A stretch of 64,000 nucleotides of DNA from Xanthomonas codiaei (GCF_002939785.1 NZ_MDEC01000018.1:34346-98345), one strand, 5' to 3'. Counted from the stretch's first letter, positions 52,519 to 60,728 are shown. The notes: generated by a model from the letters alone, not told the origin. Made by a program: numbers and translations.

Positions 52519-52992
52519 TCAGAACTCTTCGGCCAGCGCAGCGTCTGGAACGTTCGACCGCTCCAGGGTGGCGCTGTCGTTTAATTTGCACAGCAGGCGC
52601 AGCAGGGTCTGCTGCTCGCCTGCCTGCAGGCCGGTGCAGGTGCGCTCGACGGCACGCGCAAGGCAGTCTTGCGCCACGTCCAGCGTGCGTTGGCCGTGCT
52701 TGGTCAGATACAGGCCCTTGCTGCGTCGGTCGCGGCCGGCCAGGCGTTCGATCAGACCCTGCTCTGCCAGGGCATTGGCGATCTTCATGCCGGCGGCACG
52801 GTTGACCAGCAGGCGGTTGCCGAGTTCGGTCTGGTCGCAGCCGGGCTGGTCGCGGATGTGGATCAACGCGGTGACGCGCGCGGGTGTGAGGCGCAGTTCG
52901 GCCAGTTCCTGGCGCGCGGCATGGCTGGACGCCAGTGCGGCCAATTGCAGTTGGTAGCCCAGGTCTGCGGCAAGTGTCGGGCGAGCGGTCAT
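52519..52992 (-). CDS. MarR family regulator of hydroxycinnamate catabolism (FerR/HcaR-like)
   Basis: A 157-residue MarR repressor. The winged helix reads LTPARVTALIHIRDQPGCDQTELGNRLLVNRAAGMKIANAL (hallmarks: CDQTELGNRLLVNRAAGMK), with the wing LIERLAGRDRRSKGLYLTKHG containing the DRRSK signature. As first gene of the ech-vdh-fcs operon it should be released by a hydroxycinnamoyl-CoA, as FerR and HcaR are. A palindromic operator lies 11 bases upstream of the ATG. Confidence 0.9.
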   Translation of the reverse strand: MTARPTLAADLGYQLQLAALASSHAARQELAELRLTPARVTALIHIRDQPGCDQTELGNRLLVNRAAGMKIANALAEQGLIERLAGRDRRSKGLYLTKHGQRTLDVAQDCLARAVERTCTGLQAGEQQTLLRLLCKLNDSATLERSNVPDAALAEEF

Positions 52993-53002
52993 CGATCCAT
53001 CC

Positions 53003-53027
53003 AGATTGTATCCGTTAAATACAATCT
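53003..53027 (-). promoter_or_regulatory. 25-bp palindromic operator of the hydroxycinnamate operon
   Basis: AGATTGTAT (53003-53011) and ATACAATCT (53019-53027) form a perfect 9-bp inverted repeat with a 7-base spacer CCGTTAA. It is strikingly AT-rich for this genome and stands immediately upstream of the MarR start codon, overlapping the expected promoter. This is the size and symmetry expected of a MarR dimer site and predicts autoregulation. Confidence 0.8.
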
Positions 53028-53065
53028 AGCCGACCGAAGCAGGCGCTGCAAGAGGTGCCGCCGTT

Positions 53066-53114
53066 AAAAAGCACCCGCCGGCGCGCGCCCGCGTGAGGCC
53101 ATGGCGGGCGCGCG
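53066..53114 (-). terminator. Terminator after the EF-hand gene
   Basis: CGCGCGCCCGC (53082-53092) and GCGGGCGCGCG (53104-53114) are an 11-bp perfect stem starting 20 bases downstream of the EF-hand stop on the minus strand; a TTTTT follows at about 53066-53070. It separates this gene from the MarR promoter. Confidence 0.6.
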
Positions 53115-53133
53115 ACCGCAGCTGACGGCGGGA

Positions 53134-53529
53134 TTACTGGATCAGCCAGCCGGCCAGCTGTTCGCGGCTGAGATAGCCGCTGTGGCGGGTATCGAGCGCA
53201 TCGAATTCATCGGCCAGTGCCGGGTTTGCCTGGGCTTCTGCGCGGCTGATGCGGCCATCCCCATCGGTGTCCATGGCCTGGAAATCGATGCGGTAGCTGC
53301 CGACCACGCTGCTGGGCTGGATCGAACGCACGATCACGCTGGACTGGCCGCGCGGGCGTTCGAGCTGGGTTTGGTGGGTGACCTCGCCTGCAGCCAGCGG
53401 CTGGGTGCGGATGGCGCTGGGCACATCGATCAGCGGCATGCTGCTGGCCGGCGTGGGTGCCTGCTGTGCGGAGGCCGCGCCGCAGATGAGCAACAGGGAA
53501 GCGAGTGTGGCGATACGACGGGTGGTCAT
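53134..53529 (-). CDS. Exported EF-hand calcium-binding protein
   Basis: A 131-residue protein with a signal peptide (MTTRRIATLASLLLICGAAS, cleavage near AQQA). Near the C-terminus MDTDGDGRISRAEAQ is a canonical EF-hand loop with Asp at positions 1, 3, 5 and Glu at 12; a second loop, LDTRHSGYLSREQL, lacks some ligand residues and may bind weakly. Periplasmic EF-hand proteins of this size are usual in xanthomonads, role unknown. GGGGGAT precedes the ATG at 53529. Confidence 0.85.
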   Translation of the reverse strand: MTTRRIATLASLLLICGAASAQQAPTPASSMPLIDVPSAIRTQPLAAGEVTHQTQLERPRGQSSVIVRSIQPSSVVGSYRIDFQAMDTDGDGRISRAEAQANPALADEFDALDTRHSGYLSREQLAGWLIQ

Positions 53530-53718
53530 CAGATCCCCCTGATGTGGAACAGCCCGTAAGGATAGAACGTGTGGAATGGATTGAGGGATGCCCGATGCCG
53601 GCGTTGCGGACGATCGGCGGCCCGGGCAGTGCCGGGTACGGCGTGGATGCGGCGCTGTAGTGGCGGCGTTGTCCGCCACGCCAGGGCGACGGCACTCTGC
53701 CGCCGCCCTGCGCGCCGC

Positions 53719-54441
53719 TCAGCCGGGGATGAACGGAAACACGATCTTGAGCAATCCTTTCAGGCCACCTTCTGCCGTGCTGGCGACCGCCTTGGCGCCC
53801 AGGCTGTTGAGCGCGCGGCGCACATCCTCCCAGCGCAGTTGCGCGATGTCCTTCTTCAGCAGGTCGGCGACTTCTTCCGCGGTGGGCGTGAGTTTCTGCA
53901 GTTCGCGCACGGTGGCCTGCGGATCCGGCTGCAGGTATCCCCAGCGCTCGGCGATCTTCAGCAGCGTGTCGAAACGCACCGCGACCACTTCGCGATTGCG
54001 CTCGTAGACCGGCAGTGCGCCGACATCGAGAATGGCCTGCTCGAACTGCTGCGCGTCGTCGGGATGTTCGATGCGCACGGCCAGGAACCCCTCCTTGCGG
54101 CTGCGCTCGCTGACGTGCTTGGCGCCGGAGCGCAGATTGTCTTCGGTGAGCACGTTGGCCACGATGCGCTGCATGGCCGCATCGCCTTCTTCGGGAACCA
54201 GCGCGCGCCAACGTGCGTAGCCATCGCGACGCAATGCCTTGACCTTGGCCGAGGTCACGCGCAACTGCAGCGCCACCGCGGCATTGGAGCTGTTGCGCGA
54301 GATGGCGCCGTCGCGTTCCAACAGCACGAAGATCAGCAATTCCAGGTCGCGCTTGGTCAATGACTGGAACCCCTGCAACAGGGTCAGTCGCAGGAATTCG
54401 CTGCCGAAGGCGGCCGCGTCCTTGAGTTCGATCGGTTGCAT
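53719..54441 (-). CDS. Protein of unknown function with helix-turn-helix-like N-terminal region
   Basis: A 240-residue soluble protein that I do not recognise. The N-terminal third, LTKRDLELLIFVLLERDGAI followed by ALQLRVTSAKVKALRRDGYARW, looks like a helical bundle with a winged-helix-type DNA-contact helix. The middle is charged (EHPDDAQQFEQAILDVG, NREVVAVRFDTLLKIAE), and the C-terminal part ends in a hydrophobic GGLKGLLKIVFPFIPG that could touch membrane. No signal peptide. It stands alone between two exported proteins. Codon use looks like the surroundings. It is intact, so selection is likely. Confidence 0.7.
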   Translation of the reverse strand: MQPIELKDAAAFGSEFLRLTLLQGFQSLTKRDLELLIFVLLERDGAISRNSSNAAVALQLRVTSAKVKALRRDGYARWRALVPEEGDAAMQRIVANVLTEDNLRSGAKHVSERSRKEGFLAVRIEHPDDAQQFEQAILDVGALPVYERNREVVAVRFDTLLKIAERWGYLQPDPQATVRELQKLTPTAEEVADLLKKDIAQLRWEDVRRALNSLGAKAVASTAEGGLKGLLKIVFPFIPG

Positions 54442-54522
54442 GGGGAGTCCTCCACGGGTGACCTGCAGGATGCCAGGACGCTGTTGCGCGGCCTGAGAAC
54501 CGATGCGACGCGCACAGCAGTT

Positions 54523-55428
54523 TCAGCGTCCGGTTTCGCGCCCCGGGCGATCGGATCTGAACGTTTCAACTGCGCCCCGATCCTGCAACGTCACCACCAC
54601 CTGCTTGCCATCGCTGCCGCCGAAGGCGAGGTTGCTGGCCTTGCGGCCCTTCAGCGCGATGGTGCGCAGCAACTTGCCGGCCGGCGACACCACGGCGATC
54701 TGCCCGGCGTCGTAACGGGCGATGTAGAGATTGCCGTCGGCATCGCAGCGCATGCCGTCCATGCCGAAATCGGGAAAGGCGATCAGCAGGCGCTTGTTGC
54801 GCAGGCTGCCGTCGTCCTGGCGGTCGTAGACCCACACCTTGCGCGACATGCTTTCGTTGACGTACAGATGCTTGCCGTCGGGGCTGACGTCCAGCCCGTT
54901 GGGTGTGGTCATGCCGGCTTCCAGCAAACGCACCGCGCCGGTGCGGCTGATGTGCCACAGGCGCCCGCTGTTGTCCTTCCAGTTCGGATCGCTGGCGTAG
55001 AAGCTGCCATCGGGCGCAAGCGCAAGATCGTTGGGGCCATCGGCCTCGGGCAGCGAAGCGAAGGTGCTGACCATGCGCGTCTTCAGATCCACCCGCAGTA
55101 AGGCGTGACCGGTGTAGTCGGCCACGTACATCACCCCGTCGCGGAAGCGGATGCCATTGCCGGTGCTGCCCGCCGGCAGGGTGAGGAAGACGTCGGCCTT
55201 CGCGCTGCCATCGGCGTGCAGGGTGATGCGCGCGATGGTGCCGTCCTTGCCCAGGTTGACGGCATAGAGCGCGCCATCCGGGCCGAAGGCGGGACCCTCG
55301 GCATTGTGGGTGAAGGCACCATCGCCGATCAGGTCGCGCGCGACGAATGGCGTGTCGGCAGCGATGGCGAGCGAACTGGACAACAGCAAGGCCAGCGGCA
55401 GGAGACGAAGGCGGGTAACGGCGGTCAT
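54523..55428 (-). CDS. Exported SMP-30/gluconolactonase-like beta-propeller
   Basis: A 301-residue protein with a signal peptide (LRLLPLALLLSSSLAIAAD) and a six-bladed propeller of the SMP-30/gluconolactonase/NHL type: NAEGPAFGPDGALYAVNLG, GNGIRFRDGVMYVADYTG, GPNDLALAPDGSFYASDPNW, TTPNGLDVSPDGKHLYVNES and MDGMRCDADGNLYIARYDAG. The Glu in the first blade, the Asn in PND and PNG, and the Asp in VSPDG/YVNES positions are the usual metal ligands. It is divergent from a Tat-exported GFOR-like oxidoreductase, so it may open the lactone made there in the periplasm. Confidence 0.84.
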   Translation of the reverse strand: MTAVTRLRLLPLALLLSSSLAIAADTPFVARDLIGDGAFTHNAEGPAFGPDGALYAVNLGKDGTIARITLHADGSAKADVFLTLPAGSTGNGIRFRDGVMYVADYTGHALLRVDLKTRMVSTFASLPEADGPNDLALAPDGSFYASDPNWKDNSGRLWHISRTGAVRLLEAGMTTPNGLDVSPDGKHLYVNESMSRKVWVYDRQDDGSLRNKRLLIAFPDFGMDGMRCDADGNLYIARYDAGQIAVVSPAGKLLRTIALKGRKASNLAFGGSDGKQVVVTLQDRGAVETFRSDRPGRETGR

Positions 55429-55692
55429 GCAACACGCTCCGGATGGGATCGCCAGCAGTGTGCCAGAACGTGCGTAGCAGCCATGGCGGTGATCACGCGC
55501 GATCAAGTAAGGTGCGCGAGCAGTGTTGCAGTAGCGCGGCAGCATGAGCCCGCAGCGATCGGCGATCGGTAGTGCTGGTCGGCTTGGTGATCCGGAGACA
55601 TGTCCCTGTCACGCGCACTTCGCGACAGGCGTTACGCCGGTCTGATGCTGCCTGCGCGCGCTGGTCGCCACTCTTACTTGAAGGAGGTTTGC

Positions 55693-56802
55693 ATGTCCGT
55701 GGAATCCTTGACACGTCGTCGCCTGCTTGCCGCCTTCGGCAGTGCAGGCATCCTGCTCGGCGCACCCGCATGGGCACTGCCGAAGAAAAAGCCTGGAAAG
55801 CCGCTCAATGTCGCGTTGGCAGGTCTGGGCAGTTATGCCAGCGAACAACTCGCCCCGGGCCTGGCCCTGACCAAGCATTGCAAGCTGGCGGGCATCGTCA
55901 CTGGCACGCCGTCGAAGATTCCGCAGTGGCAGTCCAAGTATGGTATTGCCGATCGCAATGTCTACAACTACGAGAATTTCGACCGCATTGCCGACAACGA
56001 CGACATCGATGTGGTGTATGTCGTCACGCCGACCCATCTGCATGCGCCATTGACATTGCGCGCGGCCGCGGCTGGCAAGCATGTGTGGTGCGAAAAGCCG
56101 ATGGCCATGCATGCGGGCGAATGCGAGGCGATGATCGCGGCCTGCAAGCGCAACAAGGTGGCGCTGACGATCGGCTATCGCATGCAGCATGAGCCCAATA
56201 CGCGACGGTTGATCGCGATGGCCGGCGAAAAGCCGTTCGGTGCGATGCAGCGTGTGCGTGCCGAGGCCGGCTACAACGGCTACCGCGATACCACCAAGGC
56301 CGATCGGCCGTGGCGCCTGCGTTCGCAGTTCGGTGGCGGTGCGATGTACGACATGGGGGTGTATCCGCTCAATGCCGCGCGTTACACCGTGGGTGCCGAA
56401 CCGCTGTCGGTGACCGCCAAGCGCTGGACCGACCGTCCCGAGCTATTCGACGAAGTGGACGAGCATATGGACTTCACGCTGGAGTTCCCCAACGACGTGC
56501 GTGCGCAATGCAAGACCAGCTTCGGCGCAAACATGAACGTGCTGCGCGCCGAGTGCGAACGTGGCTGGTACGAGCTATCGCCGTTCCAGAGCTACCAGGG
56601 CGTGAAGGGCAAGGCCAGCGATGGCCGCGTGTTCGATGCCAAGGTGCCGCACCAGCAGGCGCTGCAGATGGACGAGGACGCGCTGGCGATCATGAATGGC
56701 ACACCGCTGCGCGCGCCCGGCGAAGAAGGACTGCGCGACATCCGCATCGTCGATGCGATCTATCGCTCCGCGCGGGAAGGCAGCAAACGCATCGTGCTCT
56801 AA
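55693..56802 (+). CDS. gfo: Tat-exported glucose-fructose oxidoreductase-like enzyme (Gfo/Idh/MocA)
   Basis: A 369-residue NADP-type oxidoreductase. The N-terminus SLTRRRLLAAFGSAGILLGA is a twin-arginine signal. The Rossmann part starts VALAGLGSYASEQLAPGL, then YNYENFDRIADNDDIDVVYV, and AGKHVWCEKPMAMHAGECEA with the EKP motif; GGGAMYDMGVYPLNAARYTVG forms the active-site sheet (cut here as GGAMYDMGVYPLNAARY). Sequence order is very like Zymomonas GFOR, which keeps NADP tightly bound and oxidises glucose while reducing fructose. AAGGAGGT is a perfect Shine-Dalgarno. A gluconolactonase-like gene is divergent. Confidence 0.84.
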   Translation: MSVESLTRRRLLAAFGSAGILLGAPAWALPKKKPGKPLNVALAGLGSYASEQLAPGLALTKHCKLAGIVTGTPSKIPQWQSKYGIADRNVYNYENFDRIADNDDIDVVYVVTPTHLHAPLTLRAAAAGKHVWCEKPMAMHAGECEAMIAACKRNKVALTIGYRMQHEPNTRRLIAMAGEKPFGAMQRVRAEAGYNGYRDTTKADRPWRLRSQFGGGAMYDMGVYPLNAARYTVGAEPLSVTAKRWTDRPELFDEVDEHMDFTLEFPNDVRAQCKTSFGANMNVLRAECERGWYELSPFQSYQGVKGKASDGRVFDAKVPHQQALQMDEDALAIMNGTPLRAPGEEGLRDIRIVDAIYRSAREGSKRIVL

Positions 56803-57289
56803 GTCAGCCGGCTCCGGCGGCCAAGTGCCGCCGGGGTCGTCGAAACAGCAGGCAGCGGCCAGGGCCGCCGGGCATGGCAGCACACAGCGGCAACAGGCAG
56901 CGGGACGGTGGAGCGAACAAGCGGCCAACGAGCCGCACATACCACGCCTGCAATCGACGGCCGACAGCGGTGCGCGGAACGCCAGTGGCAACCAGCGCCC
57001 ATGGATTGCGGAAATGTCGATGCAGTGAGCGAAGAGCAAGCGTCACTTCGCGAAAGCCAGCCGCGCCAGCCGGGAGGAAATTCCTACGACAAGACGCGGG
57101 ACCAAGCACCGCGAGGATTCTCCCTCCACGCCGCAGGCGCGCTTCAAACGCTCAGAGCATCGCTGTGCAGGAATGATGCAAACGGTCAGTGAACGTCGCG
57201 CGGTGGTTGAAGGAATCGACGGCAGCACATACAGCCGAGCCAGCCAACCGCTTTTACGAATCCCAAATCCCAAATCCCGATTCCCAGCC
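56803..57289. other. Intergenic region without a recognisable gene
   Basis: About 490 bases between the convergent GFOR-like gene and rlmM. It holds a heptad repeat array near its right end but no gene, and frames are Arg/Ala-rich and unconvincing. Confidence 0.5.
57259..57286. repeat. Tandem heptanucleotide repeat AATCCCA
   Basis: Four 7-base units AATCCCA, AATCCCA, AATCCCG, ATTCCCA next to the rlmM stop codon. On the opposite strand this reads TGGGATT-like, related to the GGGAATS array near 3.78 kb. Confidence 0.85.
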
Positions 57290-58333
57290 TCATTCCCGCA
57301 TTGCCAGCACCGTGATCTCTTCCCGATCGTGATACAGCTGCTTGGCACGCACGGTCAGCGATTTTTCGGCCTGCTGTTCGAACAGGTCCAGGCATAGCCG
57401 GGTCTCGTCCCAGCGTTTTTTCATCGGGAGTTTGAGGTTGAAGATGGTGTGGCGGCACCAGCCTTCGCGCACCCAGGTGGCCATGCGCTCGGCAACGCGG
57501 CGCGGTTGCTCCACCATGTCGCAGACCATCCAGTCCAGCGGTTGCGCCGGCTTCCAATGAAAGCCGTCCGCACGCAGGTGCTCGACCAGGCCGGTGGCCA
57601 GCACGTGCTCGCGCAACGGGCCGTTGTCCACGCTGGTGACGTGTACATGTTGGCGCGTCAGCACCCAGGTCCAGCCACCGGGAGCGGCGCCCAGATCGGC
57701 GGCACGCATGCCGGGTTTGACCAGGCGCTCGCGTTCTTCGGATGTGAGCAGGGTCAGCAGGGCTTCGTCGAGCTTGAGCGCCGAGCGCGACGGCGCTTCG
57801 GGCAGCAATTTCAGGCGGGGAATCCCCAGTGGCCACGGGGCGCTGTCGTCGGCATCGGCCACTGCCAGCAGTGCGTGGTCGCCATCGAGAAAGCACACAT
57901 GCAGGCGCGGCAGCCGCGCCTGCGGCCTGTCGGTCAACAGGCCGGCCTTGCGCAGTGCCGGACGCAGTGCGTTACCGAAGCTGCGCGCCAGCCCCGCCAG
58001 CGGTTTGCCGGCATTCGAATCCGGATGCTCCACCCACAGATCGCCAAAGCGCGATTGCCCATCCAGCGCGGCCAGGATCGGCGCAATGCGGTCGGTGGGA
58101 TCGATGCCCTTGAGTTCGGCAAGCACGACCAGTTTCTGGCGCGCGAAGATCAGTTCGCGCCACTGCAGCCTGGCGGCCAGTTGCGCCGCGTCGTCGCAGA
58201 CGAACAGCACGTAGCCATCGTTGCGCTGGGTGCGCGCATAGCCGGCAATGCCGACGAATGCCGCGCGTGCGCTCAGTTCGGCCGCCAGCTCAGGTTCGAA
58301 GCCCTGGCGGCAATAGCAGAGCAGCCCGCTCAT
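57290..58333 (-). CDS. rlmM: 23S rRNA C2498 ribose 2'-O-methyltransferase
   Basis: RlmM methylates the ribose of C2498 of 23S rRNA before assembly. The 347 residues comprise an N-terminal THUMP-like domain (LLCYCRQGFEPELAAELSAR) and a Rossmann methyltransferase domain with MRAADLGAAPGGWTWVLTR (SAM motif), VTSVDNGPLREHV, and WMVCDMVEQPRRVAERM. IFNLKLPMKKRWDE supplies the catalytic Lys of the K-D-K-E set. Length and motifs match RlmM (YgdE). A nucleoside deaminase gene lies just upstream (21 bases). Confidence 0.94.
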   Translation of the reverse strand: MSGLLCYCRQGFEPELAAELSARAAFVGIAGYARTQRNDGYVLFVCDDAAQLAARLQWRELIFARQKLVVLAELKGIDPTDRIAPILAALDGQSRFGDLWVEHPDSNAGKPLAGLARSFGNALRPALRKAGLLTDRPQARLPRLHVCFLDGDHALLAVADADDSAPWPLGIPRLKLLPEAPSRSALKLDEALLTLLTSEERERLVKPGMRAADLGAAPGGWTWVLTRQHVHVTSVDNGPLREHVLATGLVEHLRADGFHWKPAQPLDWMVCDMVEQPRRVAERMATWVREGWCRHTIFNLKLPMKKRWDETRLCLDLFEQQAEKSLTVRAKQLYHDREEITVLAMRE

Positions 58334-58354
58334 CGCGGCGCGCCCGGCGAGCGG

Positions 58355-58915
58355 TCAATAACGATCACCGCCGCCCTCGCCGTAGCTGCGCAGCACCGCG
58401 CAGGCCTGTTCGCGCTGCACATCGCGCACCACCTCGATGCCACGGCGGGTCAGTTCGCCCACCCAGTCGGTGGGCAGCGGGCCTTCGTCGAATTCGGTCA
58501 ATGCCATCACGTCTTCGGCGCGGGCGCCGATCAGCAGACGATCGATGCCGGCCCACACCGTGGCGCCATAGCACTGGCAGCACGGCTGCGCGGAGGTGGC
58601 CAGCGTGATCGGCGACAGCACATCGTTCAGGCGCGGCGTCTGCAGGCGCTGCTGCGCCAGCATGTAGGCCATGTTCTCGGCATGCGCCAGCGAGGTGGTC
58701 TGCGGCACCACCCGGTTCACCGCGGCCGCGACGATGTGATGATCCGGCCCGAACACCACCGCGCCGAACGGGCCGCCACTGCGGGCTTCCACATTCATCC
58801 GCGACAGCGCGATGGCCAACGCCACCTTGTCGTCGTCGCCGGGATAGGCGCGGCTGGCATCCACAAAGTCATGGATCCAGGCGGGCAGGGTGAGGTGGAC
58901 TTGCGCGTAGAGCAT
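58355..58915 (-). CDS. Nucleoside/guanine deaminase-like enzyme
   Basis: A 186-residue zinc-dependent deaminase of the CDA fold. GGPFGAVVFGPDHHIVA, then SLAHAENMAYMLAQQ with the zinc His and catalytic Glu (HAE), and SAQPCCQCYGATVWAGIDRL with the P-C-x-x-C pair. This pattern is nearest guanine deaminase or the nucleoside deaminase group, not TadA. The ATG at 58915 is used; a GTG lies one codon upstream. Followed by rlmM 21 bases on. Exact substrate unknown. Confidence 0.84.
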   Translation of the reverse strand: MLYAQVHLTLPAWIHDFVDASRAYPGDDDKVALAIALSRMNVEARSGGPFGAVVFGPDHHIVAAAVNRVVPQTTSLAHAENMAYMLAQQRLQTPRLNDVLSPITLATSAQPCCQCYGATVWAGIDRLLIGARAEDVMALTEFDEGPLPTDWVGELTRRGIEVVRDVQREQACAVLRSYGEGGGDRY

Positions 58916-59111
58916 CACTGGACGACCGGTAGCGGAGAAGAAGCCTAGCGGCGCAGTGTATCGGCCCGGGCGCGGCGCGCAAAACGCCGCCGCGGGCGGA
59001 TCTGAATGCGGCTAGCGCCGGCGGTCGTCCGGCGTGCTCAGGCGGCGTCGTGGCGGCGCGTCGCGCGCAGGCGCGCAGCCCGGCGTGCATAGTCGTCTCA
59101 TGACGAAGGAT

Positions 59112-59447
59112 CTACTTTGCAGCGCATTGGCCGGATACGCACTGGCAGGCGCTGATCTCGCGGAAACCGCAGACGTTCATCATGCCGCTGGACTGGCATT
59201 GCGCCATCACGCCTTTCGGGTCGGTCGGGCTGTTGACGTTGACGCAGGCTGGGTAGGCGCCGCAACAGTTGCCGACGTTCTTCACCGCGCAATCGGCGTC
59301 GACCTTGCAGGTGGTGACGACGGTGATCGGCTTGGCGGTTGCCGGCGGCGTGGCCGCGTCGGTTGGCGGTGCGGCCACACAGCCGATCAGAAAGACCGAC
59401 GCCATCAGCAACAGACTGCTCAGATACCAGGACAAGGCTCGGGACAT
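59112..59447 (-). CDS. Cysteine-rich lipoprotein of unknown function
   Basis: A 111-residue lipoprotein. The signal SSLLLMASVFLIGCVAAPP has the lipobox LIGC. The mature part carries ten further cysteines, in pairs such as CKVDADCAVKNVGNCCGAYPAC (shown as DADCAVKNVGNCCGAYPAC), CQSSGMMNVC and ACQCVSGQC, a spacing fitting up to five disulfides. It has a short Ala/Pro/Thr linker after the lipid anchor. I do not recognise the domain; similar Cys patterns occur in secreted inhibitor-like or adhesive proteins. No partner gene is seen. Confidence 0.7.
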   Translation of the reverse strand: MSRALSWYLSSLLLMASVFLIGCVAAPPTDAATPPATAKPITVVTTCKVDADCAVKNVGNCCGAYPACVNVNSPTDPKGVMAQCQSSGMMNVCGFREISACQCVSGQCAAK

Positions 59448-59798
59448 GCGGTTGCTCCGATCATGACAGGTGAATGGTCATGGTAAGCCTTTGGATGCGC
59501 TGCGTGCGGCCCCCCGACCTGCAGCCGCGTCGCCCAATCCGATGCAGTCGGAGCCGCGCTGGCCGTGAGCAGCGCCAGGGTGCGGCCGGGGCGTTGGCTG
59601 CGCTGTGGCAGTCGATGCCGGGGCGGAGACGTTGTTGCGATAGACGCGTGGTGGAGGCGGCGAGCAGGCCGACATGCCGGTCCAGAGCGAAAATTTCGCG
59701 CCATACAGGGTCCACGGCCCCGGTCGTGGGCGGCACGTGGCGGCATTCCACCCGATGCGCACTGCAATCCAGAGGCGATGACACGCCAGTGGTCGTGG
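59448..59798. other. Intergenic region without a recognisable gene
   Basis: About 350 bases between the lipoprotein gene and the transporter gene, both on the minus strand. It must hold the lipoprotein promoter. I see no repeat, hairpin or gene I can support. Confidence 0.5.
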
Positions 59799-60728
59799 TC
59801 AAGTCGCTTCCGCATGCAGTGCTGCGCACCACAGCACGCCGATCAGCAGGCAGGCGATCGCGGCAAGTTCCAGCGGCGTGGGCAGTCGCATTTCCCAGGC
59901 GAATCCGTAGATCAGCGCAAATACCGTTTCGAACACGATCATTTGCCCCACCAAGGTCAATGGCAGCACGCGGCTCGCGCGGTTCCAAAGCGCATTGCCG
60001 ATGACCGAGGCCAGAATGCCCAGTAGCAGCGAGATACCCCAGAAGCCGGCCCAGTCGATCGGTGCATGGGGGGCGCTGCCGATCAGTGCCGCCGGCGCCA
60101 GCAGTGCCGCCAGCGCCCCGGTCACCACGCCGGTCAGCAGCGACCAGTCGCCACCGGAGAGATCGGGGCGGCGCCGCAACCATCGCGCATTGGCGATCGA
60201 GTACGCCGACCACGAGACCAGGGCGCCCACGGCGCATAACAGCCCGGCAATGCGGGTGAGACGATCGCCTGCCTGCTGCCCGGAGTCGTCGTGCACGGTG
60301 TCCAGCGCCACCAAGGCCACGCCGATGACGCACAATACGCACGGTGCGGCGAGCCGCCGCAGGTGCACCGCGCCCGCCGCGCGCGTGCCGATCACGGTCA
60401 CCACCACTGGCAACAGGCCGATGATCAGCGCAGTGGCGGCGCTGCCGGCCCACTGCACGGCACTGCCCAGCAGCACGTAATAGACCAGATTGCCCATCAG
60501 GCTTAGGCGCACCAGCGCCCACCACTCGGCGCGGCCCAGGCGGGCGGCGGTGAGGCGCGCACGTGGGGCCAGGACCAGTGCGGCCACCACGCCATATGAC
60601 AGGTAGCGGGCCACCGCCAGCTGCATCGGCGTGAATGCAGACAACAGTTGCGGTGCCAGGAACACCAGCCCCCACAGCGCGCCCGCGCCAATGCCGCAGG
60701 CGACGCCCATCGTCAAACGTTCACGCAT
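59799..60728 (-). CDS. EamA/DMT family transporter
   Basis: A 309-residue inner-membrane protein with ten hydrophobic helices in two EamA repeats: MGVACGIGAGALWGLVFLAP starts the first; AGLLCAVGALVSWSAYSIAN starts the second. Later helices include LLLGILASVIGNALWNRASR and LAAIACLLIGVLWC. RhaT/YdcZ-like exporters of amino acids, purines or toxic metabolites share this layout. It stands alone; the substrate cannot be inferred. The ATG at 60728 fits the first helix. Confidence 0.87.
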   Translation of the reverse strand: MRERLTMGVACGIGAGALWGLVFLAPQLLSAFTPMQLAVARYLSYGVVAALVLAPRARLTAARLGRAEWWALVRLSLMGNLVYYVLLGSAVQWAGSAATALIIGLLPVVVTVIGTRAAGAVHLRRLAAPCVLCVIGVALVALDTVHDDSGQQAGDRLTRIAGLLCAVGALVSWSAYSIANARWLRRRPDLSGGDWSLLTGVVTGALAALLAPAALIGSAPHAPIDWAGFWGISLLLGILASVIGNALWNRASRVLPLTLVGQMIVFETVFALIYGFAWEMRLPTPLELAAIACLLIGVLWCAALHAEAT

